64,000 bases of DNA, taken from Aquimarina aggregata. GTDB taxonomy: Bacteria > Bacteroidota > Bacteroidia > Flavobacteriales > Flavobacteriaceae. Position numbers and translations under genes: made by a program. The stretch is taken from assembly GCF_001632745.1 (NCBI RefSeq), contig NZ_LQRT01000002.1, positions 434,001 through 498,000 of the forward strand, in the 5' to 3' direction. Shown here piece by piece: positions 54,440 through 62,626 of the stretch; the first letter of the stretch is position 1, and the number at the start of each line of letters is the position of its first letter. The notes beneath the pieces are model-generated. The model saw only the letters and a list, made by a program, of their open reading frames with translations, ran no database searches and had not been told where the DNA came from.

Positions 54440-55975
54440 ATGAAAATATTTTCTGCACAACAAATGCGAATGGCAGATGAAGCTACTATTACTTCAGAGA
54501 AGATTAGTTCTCTAGACCTAATGGAAAAAGCTGCCACACAAACTTTTAATTTAATACATCAGAAATTACAAGGATCACCTATTGTTATTCATGTTTTTTG
54601 TGGTCTTGGTAATAATGGGGGAGATGGATTAGTAATTTCTAGATTATTGGTGCAGCATGGGTATACGGTACAAACATATATTGTTAATTTTAGTGATAAT
54701 CGATCCAAGGATTTTTTGATAAACTATGATCGTCTTAAAGAAATTGTTACAACATGGCCAACACAACTTAAATCTGAAGATGATTTCCCAAAGATAAAAA
54801 ATGAAGATATGGTTATAGATGCGATCTTTGGGATTGGTCTTAATAGACCTATGGTGCCTTGGGTAGTTTCTTTAATAAAACATATTAATAAAACAAGAGC
54901 TTTTAAGTTGTCTATTGATATTCCGTCTGGTCTATATTCTGACAAAGGGCCTGAAGATAAGAATGGAGTTATTTTTGCCGATGTAACGGTAGCATTTCAG
55001 TTACCAAAACTAGTTTTCTTTTTACCAGAAACAGGAATCTATTCTAATGATGTAGAAGTAATAGATATTGGCCTTGATAGAAATTTTATTATGAATACTG
55101 CCGGAATAGCAGAATTAATAACTAAAAATGAAATATTACCATTATATCGTCCCAGACATAAGTTTGGTCATAAAGGTACATATGGGCATTGTGTTTTAAT
55201 CGGAGGTAGCTATGGAAAAATGGGAAGCGTTACGTTGGCTACAAAATCGGCCTTAAAAGTAGGAACAGGTTTAGCAACAGCATATATCCCGGAATGTGGT
55301 TATGAAGTTTTACAAACGGCTGTGCCCGAAGCTATGGTTATAACAGACGATGATGATGAGTTAGCAGAAATTAATCTTGATATCACACCAGCAGCGGTTG
55401 GAATTGGAATCGGGCTTGGAACTAGCACAAAGACCGTAAAAGCTTTTGAAGAGTTTTTGAAGAATGTTACTTTTCCTCTTGTTATCGATGCAGATGGGAT
55501 AAATATACTGGCGAAACATCAAGAATTTTTGGAACACCTTCCTAAACAAACAATTTTAACTCCGCATCCTAAAGAGTTAGAACGTTTGATTGGTAAATGG
55601 GACGATGATTTTGATAAATTAAGAAAGACGAAAGCGTTTTCGAAGAAATATCATTGTATAATTGTTATAAAAGGAGCCAATACAATCACTATTAATCAAG
55701 ATATTATGTATGTAAATAGTACAGGTAACCCGGGTATGGCTACTGCAGGGAGCGGAGATGTACTTACAGGAATGATTACAGGATTATTATCTCAAGGATA
55801 TAATCCATTACATGCTACTGTTTTTGCAGTTTATCTTCATGGAAGTTCTGGGGATTTGGCTGCCCAAAAATCTGGTTTTGAGGCAGTAATAGCAAGTGAT
55901 ATTCTCTCAAATATTGGAAATGCTTTTCTAGAACTATTTAGATCCCCTGATCAGAATGTTCAAAAACAATCTTAA
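54440..55975 (+). CDS. nnr: bifunctional NAD(P)HX epimerase/dehydratase
   Basis: Metabolite-repair enzyme restoring hydrated NADH and NADPH. Residues about 1-215 are the YjeF_N epimerase domain (MRMADEATITSEKISSLDLM, VFCGLGNNGGDGLVISRLL, DAIFGIGLNRP); about 225-505 are the ADP-dependent dehydratase of the ribokinase fold (KFGHKGTYGHCVLIGGSYGK, DADGINILAK, LTPHPKELERL, GNPGMATAGSGDVLTGMI). The 511-residue length is typical for the fused bacterial form. A TATAAACTTTTGTTAA sequence sits about 65 bases upstream. It diverges from the threonine operon. Confidence 0.96.
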   Translation: MKIFSAQQMRMADEATITSEKISSLDLMEKAATQTFNLIHQKLQGSPIVIHVFCGLGNNGGDGLVISRLLVQHGYTVQTYIVNFSDNRSKDFLINYDRLKEIVTTWPTQLKSEDDFPKIKNEDMVIDAIFGIGLNRPMVPWVVSLIKHINKTRAFKLSIDIPSGLYSDKGPEDKNGVIFADVTVAFQLPKLVFFLPETGIYSNDVEVIDIGLDRNFIMNTAGIAELITKNEILPLYRPRHKFGHKGTYGHCVLIGGSYGKMGSVTLATKSALKVGTGLATAYIPECGYEVLQTAVPEAMVITDDDDELAEINLDITPAAVGIGIGLGTSTKTVKAFEEFLKNVTFPLVIDADGINILAKHQEFLEHLPKQTILTPHPKELERLIGKWDDDFDKLRKTKAFSKKYHCIIVIKGANTITINQDIMYVNSTGNPGMATAGSGDVLTGMITGLLSQGYNPLHATVFAVYLHGSSGDLAAQKSGFEAVIASDILSNIGNAFLELFRSPDQNVQKQS

Positions 55976-56084
55976 ACGTAGATTATATGTAAAAAGAATG
56001 TGGTTTTAACATACAATTTTGTCTTTGTTTTAGAGTTAATTATTGTAACCTTGATATTCTTAATTGATAACTTGAAAAAACAAA

Positions 56085-56960
56085 ATGATGACAAAAAGAA
56101 TTTTAGTAGTAGCCCTGAGTATTGCATCGCTATTCATAACCTCATGTTCTAGCGATGATGGACCGCCTACATCTAATTTGACTCTTGAACTAATCGGATT
56201 AGAACCATTAACAGGGGGAGCGTCTTATGAAGCTTGGCTTGTGGTAGACGGAGAACCGGTATCGATTAATAAATTTTCTAGTGTAGGAACTACTACAGTT
56301 TTTCCAGTAGTAACAACAACATTAGAGAGTGCAACAGAGTTTTTCTTATCGATAGAAGCACCAAATGATGCTGATCCAAAACCGTCTAAAACAAGAATTT
56401 TAACAGGTACTTTTACGGGAAGCGTTGCACAGGTAGTTTCAACCACTGTAATGGCCGATTTTTCTTCTGTTTCAGGAAAATTTGTAATGGCAACACCAAC
56501 TGATAATGTATCGGATAATGATGAATTTGGAATTTGGTTTGAAGACCCAAGTGGGATTCAGGTAGCTCCAGGTTTAGACTTACCACCACTTGCCGATGGA
56601 TGGAAATATGAAGGTTGGGTTGTGTTAACAAAAAATGGAACATCATTTCCTGTTTCTACTGGTACATTTAGTGATGAAACAACATTTGATGATGCTTCGC
56701 CATATAGTGGTAATGGTAATGCTCCTGATTACCCAGGTGAAGATTTTATTAATAGTGCACCACAAGGGTTAACATTTCCAGAGGATGGTGATGTGAGAGG
56801 TAAAATGGTAGTAATTTCTGTAGAGCCATCTCCAGATTATGATCAAGCGACTCCCTTTTTTATAAAACCTCTTACAGGAACAGCACAGCAAAATGTTGCA
56901 CCCGCAATAAACACTCTTACAGCTAACAATAATGTGCCTTTTGGCAGAGTTGTTAGATAA
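56085..56960 (+). CDS. lipoprotein with two related domains (anti-sigma-K-like pattern)
   Basis: A 291-residue lipoprotein: signal to Cys21 (SLFITSCSSDDG). Two similar halves can be seen. The first has GGASYEAWLVVDGEPVSINK and IEAPNDADPKPSKTRILTG; the second has DGWKYEGWVVLTKNGTSFPV and VEPSPDYDQATPFFIKPLTG. The YExW(L/V)V pattern followed by a glycine-framed 'F' and a later SIEAPND-type strand resembles the C-terminal domain of RskA-like anti-sigma-K factors, but no transmembrane helix or sigma gene accompanies it. Function unknown. A terminator follows. Confidence 0.75.
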   Translation: MMTKRILVVALSIASLFITSCSSDDGPPTSNLTLELIGLEPLTGGASYEAWLVVDGEPVSINKFSSVGTTTVFPVVTTTLESATEFFLSIEAPNDADPKPSKTRILTGTFTGSVAQVVSTTVMADFSSVSGKFVMATPTDNVSDNDEFGIWFEDPSGIQVAPGLDLPPLADGWKYEGWVVLTKNGTSFPVSTGTFSDETTFDDASPYSGNGNAPDYPGEDFINSAPQGLTFPEDGDVRGKMVVISVEPSPDYDQATPFFIKPLTGTAQQNVAPAINTLTANNNVPFGRVVR

Positions 56961-56985
56961 ATAAACAATAGAATATATACAAACG

Positions 56986-57021
56986 GCCTCTCATATAAGA
57001 ATTTTGAGAGGCTGTTTTTTT
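56986..57021 (+). terminator. intrinsic terminator between convergent lipoprotein genes
   Basis: GCCTCTCA (56986-56993) pairs perfectly with TGAGAGGC (57005-57012), followed by TG and seven T residues. It ends the plus-strand gene at 56960 just before the minus-strand gene's stop at 57025. Confidence 0.88.
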
Positions 57022-57024
57022 ACC

Positions 57025-57966
57025 TTATTTTTGCTCAAAAGAAAGCAAGAAAAACCCCTTAAATAACTTCTTTGCTTTAATTTTTTCTTTTTCTGTAATT
57101 GGATTATTGTCTAAAATTAATCCAGCTAGTGAGTACTTTTCGGCTTCATATACTGTTGGGATTGTATTAATTTTATTATTATTCATGTGGACCATAAAAA
57201 GGGATTTCATAGTCGTGAATACTTTTGGTAATTGAGTGAATTCATTATACCCTGCATGGATTACCCAAGTTTTCATTTTAGACATTTCTTTAGGTAATTT
57301 TTGTAACCGATTATGATCGATATATAGAAATCTAACCTGATTAACTTTGCTAATTTCGGGCGGTAACTTATCTAGTTGATTGTGATCCAACCATAAAGAA
57401 TATAAATTAGGAAGCATCCCTAGTAATTCAAAGTTTCTGGCAGTTTTTATCGTGTTAAAAGATAAATTTAGATCTTTGATGGTGGGTATAGTTTTGATGT
57501 TTTCAGGGAGCTTAGAAAGTTCGTTTCCTTTAAGGTTAAGAAATTCTATGGGCAATTCGGCAATAAGGTCAAAATTATATTCTAGATCAATTTTTGGATT
57601 GTATGCCAGTGATAATTGTTTTAGTTTCGATAACTGTTTAATAGACTCTGGTAATTTTTCGATACTTAGACTATCAAGTATTAAAATTTCAATAGTATTA
57701 TATTGTGCTAATTGTTCGAATACTTGTTGTAGATCTAATTCAGGATTAGAACTTATATCGAGCATTCGAAGATCTTTTATTTTCTTAATGGATTCTGGAA
57801 GTGATTTTAGATTTTGATTACTTAAATCTAATCGATGTATTTTTGAAATATTGTTTTGTTCAATTTTAGAGAATGTTGGGCTATAAAAATTAGTATATGT
57901 AGAACAACTATTACTAAAGATTGCCAAGGTAACTATTAGAATATATGTATAACTTCTCCTACTCAT
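57025..57966 (-). CDS. leucine-rich repeat lipoprotein
   Basis: Lipoprotein of 313 residues with about nine leucine-rich repeats. Signal MSRRSYTYILIVTLAIFSNS leads to the lipidated Cys21. Repeats follow the pattern LxxLxLxxNxLxxLPxxI, for example LDLSNQNLKSLPESI, LWLDHNQLDKLPPEI and LYIDHNRLQKLPKEM. Such proteins usually act as surface binding or adhesion scaffolds; the partner is unknown. Its start overlaps the end of the preceding OMP gene by 8 bases, so xerD, OMP and LRR genes are one operon. Confidence 0.9.
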   Translation of the reverse strand: MSRRSYTYILIVTLAIFSNSCSTYTNFYSPTFSKIEQNNISKIHRLDLSNQNLKSLPESIKKIKDLRMLDISSNPELDLQQVFEQLAQYNTIEILILDSLSIEKLPESIKQLSKLKQLSLAYNPKIDLEYNFDLIAELPIEFLNLKGNELSKLPENIKTIPTIKDLNLSFNTIKTARNFELLGMLPNLYSLWLDHNQLDKLPPEISKVNQVRFLYIDHNRLQKLPKEMSKMKTWVIHAGYNEFTQLPKVFTTMKSLFMVHMNNNKINTIPTVYEAEKYSLAGLILDNNPITEKEKIKAKKLFKGFFLLSFEQK

Positions 57967-58912
57967 TAGAAACTTCTTTTTTCAATACATTACCACTAAT
58001 TTCAATGTACAATTTATTTTTTGTTTCCACTTGCCAAGGAAAACGGGGATTTAGCCCCAAACCATCATGTAAGGTATTTTGGATATAAGCTCCCGTTTTT
58101 TGACTATTTAATCCTATTTTAGAGTGTACTGATACATATTCTTCTTGGTATGTACCATATACATATACATTTCCATAAAAGAGATCTACAATAGGGGGTA
58201 AGGTGTACCAAACATTTTTGCGACCATTATCTGAATTTATAGGATTTCTTGGAGATCTACTATAATCAGGTCTGGGGGTAAATAGATCTATACCAAACCC
58301 TAACTGATAAATAGTTTCGGGTCCTTTTATTTTAGTAAATCCAAGATCTAGAGATCCTGTAACACCATAATCGGTTCCTGCTCCATTGAATAAACCAATT
58401 TTTAAGTCATTTCTAAATGCAAAATGGAAATTGTGATTTGCATTACTGAATCTCATTAATAAAGCACCTCTTTTAAGTCCATATGATTTTAAATTATTTG
58501 GTAATACCTCTTTGCTAACCCCAAATCCTAATCCGTTAAATCCCCCTTTCCCTAAAGGGTTAAATAAAAGTGCTGTATTTGTATTAAATACAGTAGCTCC
58601 AAGTAAATTACTGTTTTTTCCAACCCCAGCTAGACCAAAGAATTCGTAGTAATAAGCAAATCCCTCTGTTTTCAAAGTATGTCTTTTTAAGAATGCATAA
58701 GAAGCCAAAGATAATCCGCTTTCTAAAGCAATATCGCCATAGCTTAAAGTTCCTAAACCAGATACCCCAACTTTAAGCCATTGATTTTGATTTCCTAATG
58801 TAATTTCAGCTTTGACTAAGACACCACCATTAGCCTTAAACTTTTGCGCTAACAGTTGAGGGGCATTAAAAAAAATAAGAAAGATTACTATGATGCCAAA
58901 TGAGTGCTTCAT
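57959..58912 (-). CDS. predicted outer-membrane protein of unknown function
   Basis: Exported protein of 317 residues. The ATG at 58912 gives MKHSFGIIVIFLIFFNAPQL before LAQ, a clean signal peptide, and lies one base after the xerD stop (TAATATG); a longer frame from 58936 inside xerD is not needed. The mature chain is Gly/Asn/aromatic-rich with alternating strands (GISLASYAFLKRH-like patterns, GFGVSKEVLPNNLKSYGLKR, LDLGFTKIKGPETIYQLGFG) typical of polymorphic-toxin-like or barrel proteins of Bacteroidota; I recognise no specific family. It overlaps the LRR lipoprotein gene by 8 bases. Confidence 0.75.
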   Translation of the reverse strand: MKHSFGIIVIFLIFFNAPQLLAQKFKANGGVLVKAEITLGNQNQWLKVGVSGLGTLSYGDIALESGLSLASYAFLKRHTLKTEGFAYYYEFFGLAGVGKNSNLLGATVFNTNTALLFNPLGKGGFNGLGFGVSKEVLPNNLKSYGLKRGALLMRFSNANHNFHFAFRNDLKIGLFNGAGTDYGVTGSLDLGFTKIKGPETIYQLGFGIDLFTPRPDYSRSPRNPINSDNGRKNVWYTLPPIVDLFYGNVYVYGTYQEEYVSVHSKIGLNSQKTGAYIQNTLHDGLGLNPRFPWQVETKNKLYIEISGNVLKKEVSNE

Positions 58913-58913
58913 A

Positions 58914-59810
58914 TTATCTTCGTGGATGGAATTCATTCATAACTTGAGTTAAATGACTACGGTCAATATGCATATATATTTCTGTAGTCGTAATACTTTC
59001 GTGACCTAACATAAGTTGTATGGCTCTTAAATCCGCACCGTTTTCTAATAGATGGGTAGCAAAAGAGTGTCTAAAGGTGTGCGGACTTACTTGTTTATGA
59101 ATACCTGCTTTTTCGACTAGTCGTTTTACAATAGTAAATATCATGGCTCGTGTGAGTTGTCTGCCTCTGCGATTTAGAAATAGGGTATCTTCAAAACCTT
59201 TCTTAATGTCGATATGGTTACGTATTTCCTGAGTATAAATGGTAATAAACTTTTGTGTAGTTTCTCCAATAGGAACAAACCTTTGTTTATCTCCTTTTCC
59301 TGTAACACTTATATAACCTTCTTCAAAAAATAGATTAGATAATTTTAATTCAATAAGTTCTGTAACTCTTAATCCACAACCGTATAAAGTTTCTATAATT
59401 CCTCGGTTACGTTCACCTTCTGGTTTGCTAAGATCAATTTGCGCAATAATATGATCGATTTCTTCGACAGATAAAGTATCGGGTAATTTTCTGCCAATTT
59501 TAGGAGATTCTATTAACTCCATAGGGTTTGTTTCTCGATAATCTTCAAAAACTAAGTAATTAAAAAAACTTTTTAAACCAGAAATAATTCTTGATTGCGA
59601 ACGGGCGTTTACTAATTTTGCTGTTTCAAAAATGAACTGTTGTAATATTTCCTTTTCTATTTGTAAAGGAGAAGTATCTATCTCACCAGCCTCAAGAAAT
59701 CCTAGTAAACGTTTAAGATCTAGATGATAATTAATTATAGAATTTTCAGAAAGACCTCTTTCAATTCTTAAATAGTGAATATAATCTTTAATAGCATGTT
59801 CCCATTTCAT
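58914..59810 (-). CDS. xerD: site-specific tyrosine recombinase XerD
   Basis: Recombinase resolving chromosome dimers at dif, 298 residues. The N-terminal SAM-like core-binding domain spans about 1-90; the catalytic domain follows with Arg in YGCGLRVTELIEL, Lys in GKGDKQRFVP, His-x-x-Arg in SPHTFRHSFATHLLENGADL, His in LGHESITTTEIYMH and the nucleophile Tyr in EIYMH. All are intact. No mobile element surrounds it, so it is the housekeeping enzyme. Two surface-protein genes are coupled downstream; aroQ, often next to xerD in this group, is 2.3 kb away beyond three barrel genes. Confidence 0.95.
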   Translation of the reverse strand: MKWEHAIKDYIHYLRIERGLSENSIINYHLDLKRLLGFLEAGEIDTSPLQIEKEILQQFIFETAKLVNARSQSRIISGLKSFFNYLVFEDYRETNPMELIESPKIGRKLPDTLSVEEIDHIIAQIDLSKPEGERNRGIIETLYGCGLRVTELIELKLSNLFFEEGYISVTGKGDKQRFVPIGETTQKFITIYTQEIRNHIDIKKGFEDTLFLNRRGRQLTRAMIFTIVKRLVEKAGIHKQVSPHTFRHSFATHLLENGADLRAIQLMLGHESITTTEIYMHIDRSHLTQVMNEFHPRR

Positions 59811-59859
59811 CTGCTTTTCAATAGATTTTCAGAATTATTAGTACTAAGATATAAAAAGT

Positions 59860-59887
59860 AAGCCACCTCGATCTCTTGAGGTGGCTT
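59860..59887 (-). terminator. intrinsic terminator of the barrel gene upstream of xerD
   Basis: AAGCCACCTC (59860-59869) pairs perfectly with GAGGTGGCTT (59878-59887) over 10 bp with an 8-nt loop, 23 bases after the stop of the minus-strand gene at 59910. On the minus strand TTACTTTTTAT follows. Confidence 0.85.
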
Positions 59888-59909
59888 TTATTACTGATTT
59901 GATACTAAG

Positions 59910-60491
59910 TTAAAATTTATAGACTAATCCTAAGTTAATATTGTCTAAGTTTAGGCCAATCGAAAAATTATCGCTAGACTCACCTTGATCGGGATTAGCT
60001 GTTGCATAGGATAAAGCTCCCCAAGCTGCTTCTAGTGCAAAATTGTTATTTAAAAAATAACTTACTCCTGGACGCAATGTTAGTGCGAACCCATCTGTAG
60101 TAGAATCAGTGGTGCCGTTATCAAAATTAATTGATTGATAATCAATGCCAAATTCACCAAAGATTGAAAATTTACTTGCTGGAGTAAAATAATATCTCCC
60201 AAAAGCTCCTGCAGTAATAGTATTTGTATCTGTGTCAATAGCACCGTTTTCTTGAGATATTGTTTGATACGAAATCCTAGCTCCTACGGTAATATTTTCA
60301 GAAACGAAATATCCAACTCTTGGAGATACAGAGAATGACGAAGTCTTGTCATCACCTGTAGATGAAGAATTAAAACCAAAAGAGCCTGAAATAAAGGCAT
60401 CTCCTTTTGTAAATCCTTCTGTAGTTTCGTCCTGTGCTTGTACAGCACTAAAAGCCAATACTGCTATTGCAGTTAAAATCAGTTTTTTCAT
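59910..60491 (-). CDS. outer-membrane beta-barrel protein
   Basis: Exported barrel of 193 residues with signal MKKLILTAIAVLAFSAVQAQ. Eight-strand OmpW/OmpA-like pattern: FISGSFGFNSSS, FSVSPRVGYFVSENITVGAR, TITAGAFGRYYFTPASKFSI, ALTLRPGVSYFLNNNFALEA and the terminal INLGLVYKF ending in Phe. Typical of abundant small porin-like proteins of this group; ligand unknown. It is divergent from the two paralogous barrel genes, with 297 bases between. Confidence 0.88.
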   Translation of the reverse strand: MKKLILTAIAVLAFSAVQAQDETTEGFTKGDAFISGSFGFNSSSTGDDKTSSFSVSPRVGYFVSENITVGARISYQTISQENGAIDTDTNTITAGAFGRYYFTPASKFSIFGEFGIDYQSINFDNGTTDSTTDGFALTLRPGVSYFLNNNFALEAAWGALSYATANPDQGESSDNFSIGLNLDNINLGLVYKF

Positions 60492-60788
60492 AATAATTGT
60501 TGTTTAAAGTTGGGACTAAACTATAGAATATACTTGTATAAAAAGTTAAAATACTCTCAATTTTAAGTGTTTTTAGTACTCTTTTTAGTAACAGATTAGT
60601 TTTTTTATGCTTTAGATTAAGGTTTTGACTTCTTTTTAAAACTTTAAAGTATTGTATTACAAGGGGTAATCAATTTGTATCTAGATTCATAACAAAAATA
60701 ATATATAAAAAACATGTTTTTGTCGTTAAAAAGTATAATTTTATCGATGAATTACAAATAAATAAACATTCATTTTAAATCAATCATT
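60492..60788. other. divergent intergenic region between barrel genes
   Basis: About 300 AT-rich bases holding the promoters of two divergent barrel genes. A 14-bp palindrome AAAAACATGTTTTT lies at about 60708-60721. No exact TAnnTTTG was found on either strand and no small gene is supported. Confidence 0.4.
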
Positions 60789-61379
60789 ATGAAAAAAATT
60801 TTATTAGTAGCTGTATTAGCTTCTTTTAGTTTAGTAACTACTGCCCAAGAAGAGGGTATAAGATTTGGAGCCAAGGCAGGGGTTAACTTTGCAACAATTA
60901 CAGGAGATGGTACAGATGATGTAGATGGTAAAACGGGTTTTCATTTAGGAGCTATTGTTGAAATTCCTATTTCTGAAAAATTTGCTTTCCAACCAGAAAT
61001 ACTCTATTCTTCTCAGGGTTCTTCTGAAGAGGATGGCGGTATTGACTCTAAGCTTAACTTGAATTATATTAATATTCCATTAATGGCGAAGTATTATATT
61101 GCTCAAGGGTTAAGTTTACAAGCAGGTCCTCAAATTGGTTTTTTAGCTTCTGCTAAGTCTAAAACAGAAGGAGACGGTGTAGAAGTGGAAATAGATGCAG
61201 ATGAGTTTATTAAAGGAATAGATTTTGGACTTAACTTTGGTCTTGGGTATCAATTAGCGGCAGGAATATTTTTTGAAGGTCGTTATAACCTTGGTTTATC
61301 AGATATTAATGATATTGATGGGGTTAGTGAAGAAATTAAAAACTCTGTAATCCAATTATCGGTAGGATATAAGTTTTAA
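60789..61379 (+). CDS. porin family outer-membrane beta-barrel protein
   Basis: Exported PF13568-type barrel of 196 residues. Signal MKKILLVAVLASFSLVTTAQ, then the family's first strand RFGAKAGVNFATITGDGTDD, GFHLGAIVEIPISEKFAFQP, EILYSSQGS, LNYINIPLMAKYYIAQGLSL, QAGPQIGFL, and the closing SVIQLSVGYKF. It has an unusually acidic Asp/Glu loop (GDGVEVEIDADEF). The next plus-strand gene (61499) is a clear paralogue. A terminator follows. Confidence 0.92.
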   Translation: MKKILLVAVLASFSLVTTAQEEGIRFGAKAGVNFATITGDGTDDVDGKTGFHLGAIVEIPISEKFAFQPEILYSSQGSSEEDGGIDSKLNLNYINIPLMAKYYIAQGLSLQAGPQIGFLASAKSKTEGDGVEVEIDADEFIKGIDFGLNFGLGYQLAAGIFFEGRYNLGLSDINDIDGVSEEIKNSVIQLSVGYKF

Positions 61380-61405
61380 TGTATTTTAGTAGTACAGATA
61401 TTAAG

Positions 61406-61434
61406 AAGCGTTCATTTTATCGGACGCTTTTTTT
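61406..61434 (+). terminator. intrinsic terminator of the first porin-family gene
   Basis: AAGCGTTC (61406-61413) pairs with GGACGCTT (61422-61429, one G-T wobble), 8-nt loop, followed by T residues to 61434. Confidence 0.85.
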
Positions 61435-61470
61435 GTACACTATATTTTCTAGTATTTTAAAAAATAAAAC

Positions 61471-61478
61471 TACTTTTG
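61471..61478 (+). promoter_or_regulatory. -7 promoter element of the second porin gene (TACTTTTG)
   Basis: Exact TAnnTTTG, 20 bases before the ATG at 61499, identical to the rnpB element. It shows the second paralogue and aroQ form a separate transcription unit. Confidence 0.62.
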
Positions 61479-61498
61479 GTTAGTTATATATTATCATT

Positions 61499-62125
61499 AT
61501 GAAAAAATACATATATCTATTTTTTGCAGTATTCATGATTGTGTTCAATGTACAGGGACAAGATGAAGATCCATTATATACTAGAGCAGGTTTTAAACTG
61601 GGACTTAATTATAGTAATCTAACTGGAGACATTGATAATGCAGATGCAAGAACACGAATTCATTTAGGAGCAGTAATAGAGTTCCCTATCTCTCAGCGAT
61701 TTTATATTCAAACAGAAGTATTGTATTCTGCACAAGGATTTACGATTGATGAAAATGGAGAGGAAAATAAAATTAGTCTTAATTATTTAAGTTTACCTGT
61801 ATTAACAAAATTTTATTTCACACCAAAGTTTAGTTTTGAAACAGGACCGAGATTATCAACATTGGCAAGTAGTTCAAGATCAATAGGTGATGAAGATACC
61901 GAAGATGAGTTTTTTGAAGCTTTTAATGATGTTGATTTTAGTTGGATGATAGGAGCAGGGTACAAAGCAGAAAGCGGTATGTTTTTTCAATTACACTATG
62001 GGCTAGGGCTTAGTAATGTATCTAATATAGATGGTATTAATAATACTAATTCATTACTACAATTATCTATTGGCTATTTATTTAAAACAAAGAATAACAG
62101 AAGACAGGAACCAATATCACAATGA
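61499..62125 (+). CDS. porin family outer-membrane beta-barrel protein, paralogue
   Basis: Barrel protein of 208 residues, tandem paralogue of the gene at 60789. Signal MKKYIYLFFAVFMIVFNVQG precedes FKLGLNYSNLTGDIDNADAR, IHLGAVIEFPISQRFYIQTE, VLYSAQGF, SLNYLSLPVLTKFYFTPKFS, FETGPRLSTLAS, LLQLSIGYLFKTKNN, matching its neighbour strand for strand. It has a short basic tail beyond the last strand. The aroQ ATG overlaps its TGA stop (ATGA), so the two are translationally coupled, an odd pairing of a surface protein with shikimate synthesis. Confidence 0.92.
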   Translation: MKKYIYLFFAVFMIVFNVQGQDEDPLYTRAGFKLGLNYSNLTGDIDNADARTRIHLGAVIEFPISQRFYIQTEVLYSAQGFTIDENGEENKISLNYLSLPVLTKFYFTPKFSFETGPRLSTLASSSRSIGDEDTEDEFFEAFNDVDFSWMIGAGYKAESGMFFQLHYGLGLSNVSNIDGINNTNSLLQLSIGYLFKTKNNRRQEPISQ

Positions 62126-62544
62126 AAATATTAATACTAAATGGCCCAAATTTAAATATGTTGGGAAAAAGAGAGCCTGGTATATATGGAAACCAGACTT
62201 TTGAAGATTTTTTTAAAACATTACAAGCGAAATTCTCTGATATTTCATTAACCTATTTTCAATCTAACATTGAGGGAGAATTAATTACAAAAATTCAAGA
62301 AGCAGATGATGATTTTGATGGGGTAATTCTAAATGCGGGAGCGTATACGCATACGTCTATTGGTATTGGGGATGCTATTAAAGCAGTAACTACACCAGTA
62401 ATTGAGGTACATATTTCTAATACATTTGGTAGAGAAGAGTTTAGACACCAATCTTATATTTCACCGAATGCACATGGTGTAATATTAGGTTTTGGTTTAC
62501 AGAGTTATGAATTAGCAATTCATAGTTTTCTGAATAAATCATAG
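62122..62544 (+). CDS. aroQ: type II 3-dehydroquinate dehydratase
   Basis: Third shikimate-pathway enzyme, dodecameric type II form, 140 residues. ILNGPNLNMLGKREPGIYG carries the catalytic Tyr/Arg loop; FQSNIEGELITKIQEA, GVILNAGAYTHTSIGIGDAI, VIEVHISNTFGREEFRHQSY (catalytic His) and GFGLQSYELAI complete the signature. Its ATG overlaps the preceding stop by four bases. A very strong bidirectional terminator lies downstream. With aroC in the same window, two shikimate genes are present but not clustered. Confidence 0.97.
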   Translation: MKILILNGPNLNMLGKREPGIYGNQTFEDFFKTLQAKFSDISLTYFQSNIEGELITKIQEADDDFDGVILNAGAYTHTSIGIGDAIKAVTTPVIEVHISNTFGREEFRHQSYISPNAHGVILGFGLQSYELAIHSFLNKS

Positions 62545-62564
62545 TATTTTTTCAACATAAAAAT

Positions 62565-62606
62565 AAAATCACCCCAAAATTCTCTGAATTTTGGGGTGAT
62601 TTTTTA
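62565..62606. terminator. bidirectional terminator between aroQ and lpd
   Basis: AAAATCACCCCAAAATTC (62565-62582) pairs perfectly with GAATTTTGGGGTGATTTT (62586-62603) over 18 bp with a 3-nt loop; T residues follow on the plus side and A-rich sequence allows use from the minus side as well. Confidence 0.95.
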
Positions 62607-62626
62607 TTTAAAATACACTTATACTA

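Noticed and set aside
57452..57817. 121-codon plus-strand frame opposite the LRR lipoprotein
   Set aside because: The repeats of the LRR gene produce a Ser/Phe-rich antisense frame; no independent support.
60708..60721. palindrome AAAAACATGTTTTT as an operator
   Set aside because: Short and built of A/T runs; expected by chance in DNA this AT-rich.
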